Part shown: one piece after another, positions 61,132-64,000 of the stretch
Numbering within the stretch: position 1 is the stretch's first letter
Layout: each line of letters opens with the position of its first letter
Source of the DNA: Allobosea sp. CRIB-10
Lineage (GTDB): Bacteria; Pseudomonadota; Alphaproteobacteria; Rhizobiales; Beijerinckiaceae
Direction: 5' to 3'
Assembly: GCF_900112185.1 (NCBI RefSeq)
Contig: NZ_FOKP01000027.1
Span: forward strand, 30,313 to 94,312
DNA length: 64,000 nt
The notes under the pieces: model-generated
Told to the model about the DNA's origin: nothing
What the model saw: only the letters and a program-made list of their open reading frames with translations
Databases searched by the model: none
Position numbers and translations under genes: made by a program

Positions 61132-62633
61132 GCGGCGTCCTCCTTGCGTTCGATCGGGTAGCTGGACGAGAAGATCTCGCTCATCGGCGGATGGCCCAAG
61201 GTGCGCTCCGGATAGCGCGCCATCACGCCTTCGAACTGCTTCTGGGCGCGGATGTTGTCGGCGGCCTCGTCCTGGCCGGGGATGGCCCGGTCCTCCATGA
61301 CGAAGCGGCCGTCGATCACCACGGTCGAGAAATCGCGGCCATGGCCGGTCAGCATCATCGTCTGGATGGGATCGATCATCTGCCCGCTATGCGGCCGGTC
61401 GAACGCGAAGACGGTGATGTCGGCGCGGGAGCCCGGCTGGAGGCGGCCGAGATCGGGCCGCCGCAGCGCATTCGCGCCACCAATGGTGGCGGCGTCGTAA
61501 TAGTCCTCGGAGCGCACGGCGCCGACATTGCCGGCCATGGTGCGGGAAAGGATCATGCCCGTCTGCAGGTTCATCACCATGTCCGGCGGGGCGGTATCGG
61601 TGCCCATGGCGATGTTGAGACCCATGGCGCGGTAGCTGCCGAAATGGTTGATCGCGCCGCCATGCCGGCCGGAGACGAGCGGGCAATGGACGATGCTGGC
61701 GCCGGAATCGCGGATGATCTCGAGGTCGCGGCCGGGCCGGTCGATCAGGCGGCTGCCCGAGACCACCGTGCCATGCGGCAAGAGGCAGCGCTCGTCGAGG
61801 AAGCCGAGGCTCTCCAGCCATTCCGGCGGACTCATGCCGTGCTGGGCGAGGACGAGGTCGTATTCGATCTTGGACTGGCAGCAGTGCAGCCGCACCGGCG
61901 CGTCGAGCTCGCGCGCAGCGGCGGCGGTCCGGCGCAGCAGCTCGGCGGTCGAAGTCTCGATACGGTCGGGCGCGAACATCGCGCGGATCAGCCCGCCAGC
62001 CGCGCCATCATGACGCCCGGCGAAGTCGATGGCGGCGTCGAGCTCGGCGAGGCCGCGGGGCTCGTCGTAATGGGTGGCGATGCGCCCGTCGGCCTCGACC
62101 AGCTGGTTGCCGGTGCGATAGGCCGGGCCGAGATAGGCGCGCAGGCCGAGATCGGCGGCCGCTTCCGCCGCGTCCTCGAACTCCTGCACCGTCTCGCCCC
62201 AGGCGCGGTAGAACAGCGAGGCGATCGGCAGCGCCGTGGTGATGCCGTTGCGGATCAGCTGGGAGAAGGCATGGCGCTTCTGGAAGGCCAGCTCCTCGCG
62301 CGTATACATCTCGTAGGGACCAGCCTCGAGATAGCTGCGCGGCCAGACGCGCCCCTTCTTCCAGGCCGGCTGGTTGTCATAGCCGAGGATGGTGGTGTCG
62401 AGATCCGAGAGCGCGTCGCAGTCGATGAAGCCCGGCCCGATCAGGGCGTGGCCGTAGTCGAGGCGCCTGGCAACCTCGCCCGGAAAACCGTGGCCGACGA
62501 AGACGACCTCGCCGTTCTCGAACACGACCTCGCCGTTCTCATAGAGGCGATGGCGGCCGTCCTTGTGGCCGACCACCCAGCGGGCGGTCATCAGGATGCG
62601 GCCTTGCGGTCGTGTCTTGGCTCGCAGGGTCAC
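61128..62633 (-). CDS. Amidohydrolase-superfamily deaminase/hydrolase (cytosine-deaminase/chlorohydrolase-like)
   Basis: 501 residues from GTG 62633 (overlaps the upstream stop; AGGA lies 7 nt before it). ATG 62591 is an alternative 14 codons later. Conserved features: LIGPGFIDCDAL, RLHCCQSKIEYDLV (HxH normally; here HCC), LLPHGTVVSG, IVHCPLVSGRHG and MGTDTAPPDMVMNLQ, the Asp of the metal site. The first HxH is replaced by the DCD of FIDCDAL, so the metal site is atypical. Family members deaminate or dechlorinate heterocycles such as triazines and guanine. It carries a 21-nt in-frame duplication near its N-terminus (separate entry). Confidence 0.85.
   Translation of the reverse strand: MTLRAKTRPQGRILMTARWVVGHKDGRHRLYENGEVVFENGEVVFVGHGFPGEVARRLDYGHALIGPGFIDCDALSDLDTTILGYDNQPAWKKGRVWPRSYLEAGPYEMYTREELAFQKRHAFSQLIRNGITTALPIASLFYRAWGETVQEFEDAAEAAADLGLRAYLGPAYRTGNQLVEADGRIATHYDEPRGLAELDAAIDFAGRHDGAAGGLIRAMFAPDRIETSTAELLRRTAAAARELDAPVRLHCCQSKIEYDLVLAQHGMSPPEWLESLGFLDERCLLPHGTVVSGSRLIDRPGRDLEIIRDSGASIVHCPLVSGRHGGAINHFGSYRAMGLNIAMGTDTAPPDMVMNLQTGMILSRTMAGNVGAVRSEDYYDAATIGGANALRRPDLGRLQPGSRADITVFAFDRPHSGQMIDPIQTMMLTGHGRDFSTVVIDGRFVMEDRAIPGQDEAADNIRAQKQFEGVMARYPERTLGHPPMSEIFSSSYPIERKEDAA
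62499..62540 (-). repeat. 21-nt in-frame tandem duplication in the amidohydrolase gene
   Basis: Two adjacent 21-nt units (62499-62519 and 62520-62540) differ at one position and encode ENGEVVF twice in a row near residues 32-45. Frame is kept. The near identity suggests a recent slippage or duplication event; the unit forms part of a beta-hairpin in the N-terminal sandwich domain of this family. Confidence 0.85.
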
Positions 62634-63829
62634 GGCGCGGTCCTGATCGAGACGCCGTCGCGGGCGACGACCTTGCCGCGCTTGATCACGCGGCGCTGCG
62701 GCGGACGGGTCGCGACGGCCTCGGCGATCGACTCGGTCGGCAGCAGGACGAGATCGGCGACGCAGCCGACATCGAGCCCGTAGCCCTCGATCTCCATCAC
62801 CTTCGCGCCCTCGGTCGTGCAGACGTCGAGCGCCAGCCGGACCTCGTCGTCGCGGCGGAAATTGTTGCGCAGGCCGACGAACATCGCCCGCTCCAGCATG
62901 TCGGCGTTGCCATAGGGGCTCCAGGTATCGCGGATGCCGTCGGAGCCCGAGCAGACGCGCACGCCAGCCTGCAGCAGCTTCTTCACGGGAGGAGCCGGGC
63001 GGCTCGCCGGCGCGGTCGTCATGATCGCGATGTCGAGCGCGGCGAGTTCCTCGATCAAGGGGTCGATCAGGGCCGGGTCGGGCGTGCCAAGGCAGAAGGC
63101 ATGGCTGACCGTGACCTTGCCGGCCATGCCGAGCGCGCGGGTGCGCTCGATGATCAGGTCGAGCGAGAAGGCGCCGACCTCGCCGGGCTCGTGCAGATGG
63201 ATGTCGAGCGGCTTGCCATAGCGCTGGCAGAGGTCGAAGACGGCGTCGAGATGGCCCTTCGGATCGCGGTCGATCGTGCAGGGGTCGAGCCCGCCGACGA
63301 TCTCGCAGCCGGCCTTCATCGCCTGGTCCATCAGCTCGAGCGTGCCCGGCCGGCGCAGCAGCCCCGATTGCGGGAAGGCGACGAGCTCGATGTCGACGAT
63401 GTCGCGATAGGCGTCGCGCGTCCTCATCACGCCCTCGACGCCCCATAGGCCATGCTCGGTGTCGATATCGACATGGCTGCGGATATGGGTCGTGCCCTTG
63501 AGCGAGGAGAGGATGCTCTGGCGGGCGGACTGGCGCTCGGGATCGATGTCGAGCCGCTTCTTGTTCTCCCGCTCATTGTCGATCTTGTCGAGCAGCTTGG
63601 GGCCGACCTCGTTGGTGTACCAGGGCAGGCCGAGCAGGCTCTTGTCGAGATGGGTATGGGCCTCGACCAGGCCGGGGATGACGATCTCGCCTTTGCCGTC
63701 CTCGATCGCGACGCCGGCGGGTGCCGGGAGGTTTTCTCCGACCTGCGTGATCTTGCCGTTCTCGATCAGCAGGTCGACGGCCTTGCCGGCATAGGGGCGG
63801 ACATTGCGGAGCAGCAGGGAGGCGGTCAT
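62630..63829 (-). CDS. Amidohydrolase, CodA/cytosine-deaminase-like
   Basis: 399 residues. EAHTHLDKSL (first HxH metal pair, residues about 56-65), HLHEPGE and VSHAFCLG for further metal ligands, and SGSDGIRDTWSPYGNADMLERA, the catalytic Asp region typical of CodA-type deaminases. It is the first gene of the minus-strand operon and overlaps the next amidohydrolase by 4 nt. The pair of amidohydrolases and the Dpp-type ATPases suggest import followed by hydrolytic deamination of an N-containing compound. Confidence 0.9.
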   Translation of the reverse strand: MTASLLLRNVRPYAGKAVDLLIENGKITQVGENLPAPAGVAIEDGKGEIVIPGLVEAHTHLDKSLLGLPWYTNEVGPKLLDKIDNERENKKRLDIDPERQSARQSILSSLKGTTHIRSHVDIDTEHGLWGVEGVMRTRDAYRDIVDIELVAFPQSGLLRRPGTLELMDQAMKAGCEIVGGLDPCTIDRDPKGHLDAVFDLCQRYGKPLDIHLHEPGEVGAFSLDLIIERTRALGMAGKVTVSHAFCLGTPDPALIDPLIEELAALDIAIMTTAPASRPAPPVKKLLQAGVRVCSGSDGIRDTWSPYGNADMLERAMFVGLRNNFRRDDEVRLALDVCTTEGAKVMEIEGYGLDVGCVADLVLLPTESIAEAVATRPPQRRVIKRGKVVARDGVSIRTAP

Positions 63830-63877
63830 CGCAGGCGTATCCTCTCATTCTTGGTCGTCATGATCGGGCCGCGACCT

Positions 63878-63912
63878 GCCCCCTCTCCCCTTGCGGGGGA
63901 GGGTCGGGGTGA
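63878..63912. repeat. Copy of the C/G-rich intergenic repeat
   Basis: CCCCCTCTCCCC followed by TTGCGGGGGAGGG and a G-rich tail, matching the pair at 56964-57110. It lies between the CodA-like gene start and the IS110-like fragment. Confidence 0.55.
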
Positions 63913-63928
63913 GCGACTGTCTTGTTGG

Positions 63929-64000
63929 TCAAGCGGTTTGTTCGCGCCATGGTTGTCTGTCCCGGATGACGGCGTTGAGGATTGTGACGAGCTTTCGGGC
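63929..64000 (-). mobile_element. 3' end of an IS110-family-like transposase (runs off the window)
   Basis: Only 23 codons plus TGA are visible, reading ARKLVTILNAVIRD then RQPWREQTA. The pattern KLxxxLNAxxRDxxPW is the usual C-terminus of IS110/IS116/IS902 transposases (DEDD enzymes). The fragment lies directly upstream of the minus-strand CodA-like operon and may have inserted there. Call based on 23 residues only. Confidence 0.5.

Noticed and set aside
1..64000. CRISPR arrays, tRNA or rRNA genes, prophage
   Set aside because: No regularly spaced direct repeats, cloverleaf with anticodon context, ribosomal RNA core sequences or phage structural genes were seen; the 93-nt element at 59008 is palindromic but has no tRNA features.

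Overview
This is high-GC chromosomal DNA packed with short-spaced operons. Gene content points to an alphaproteobacterium of the order Hyphomicrobiales: many solute-binding proteins, Mo-hydroxylase operons with CoxD/CoxE-type accessory genes, an aminoacyl carrier-protein ligase cluster and intergenic palindromic repeats. A Bosea-like organism is my best guess, by inference only. No tRNA, rRNA or CRISPR array was seen. All coding calls come from reading the translated frames, with no database search.

Region 1 (1-21 kb, all minus strand). A liv-type solute-binding protein (18307-19557) is followed by a hairpin and then 17 genes in one direction with no gap above 27 nt (18140 down to 1). They encode an AraC regulator, LivH, LivM, LivG, a LivF ATPase fused to a Tm-1-like domain, a PEP-hydrolase-type TIM barrel, a 965-residue flotillin with a 44-residue repeat, two CoxG-like SRPBCC proteins, a three-part molybdenum hydroxylase whose large subunit is split into two genes, CoxD- and CoxE-like accessory proteins, an amidohydrolase and a metallo-beta-lactamase-fold hydrolase cut by the window edge. 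Together they look like uptake, membrane organisation, hydroxylation and ring or lactone opening of an unknown, perhaps N-heterocyclic or aromatic, substrate. An MFS transporter with a TTG start lies upstream.

Region 2 (21-31 kb). A soluble globin-coupled chemoreceptor has a perfect FNR/FixK-type box upstream. Then come an SDR, an Ldh-family oxidoreductase with an amino-acid-type binding protein, a divergent aldolase/cupin/metal-hydrolase operon, and motA-motB.

Region 3 (31-43 kb). A Bug-type binding protein, an IclR regulator, a quinone oxidoreductase and a two-subunit class I fumarase-like hydratase are divergent from an ammonia-lyase-family protein lacking the Ala-Ser-Gly triad that forms the MIO cofactor. 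Next is a five-gene operon (acyl carrier protein, acyl-CoA dehydrogenase, seryl-tRNA-synthetase-like amino acid:carrier-protein ligase, DUF1839 protein, GH2 glycosidase). It looks like a small biosynthetic system of unknown product and is the strongest candidate here for an undescribed pathway.

Region 4 (43-53 kb). An exopolysaccharide locus: a Wzy-like polymerase and a Wzz/GumC-like protein on the minus strand; a Wzx-like flippase, a double alpha/beta-hydrolase, a GH5 glycanase and a GT4 glycosyltransferase on the plus strand. A 621-nt AT-rich divergent promoter region separates the two arms.

Region 5 (53-64 kb). A GntR regulator, a Tat-exported oligopeptide-type binding protein, a gamma-glutamyltransferase without a signal peptide and an IlvD/Edd dehydratase face a minus-strand operon of two amidohydrolases and Dpp-type ATPases. 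No permease genes are present. The region holds several palindromic repeats and ends in the 3' tail of an IS110-like transposase.
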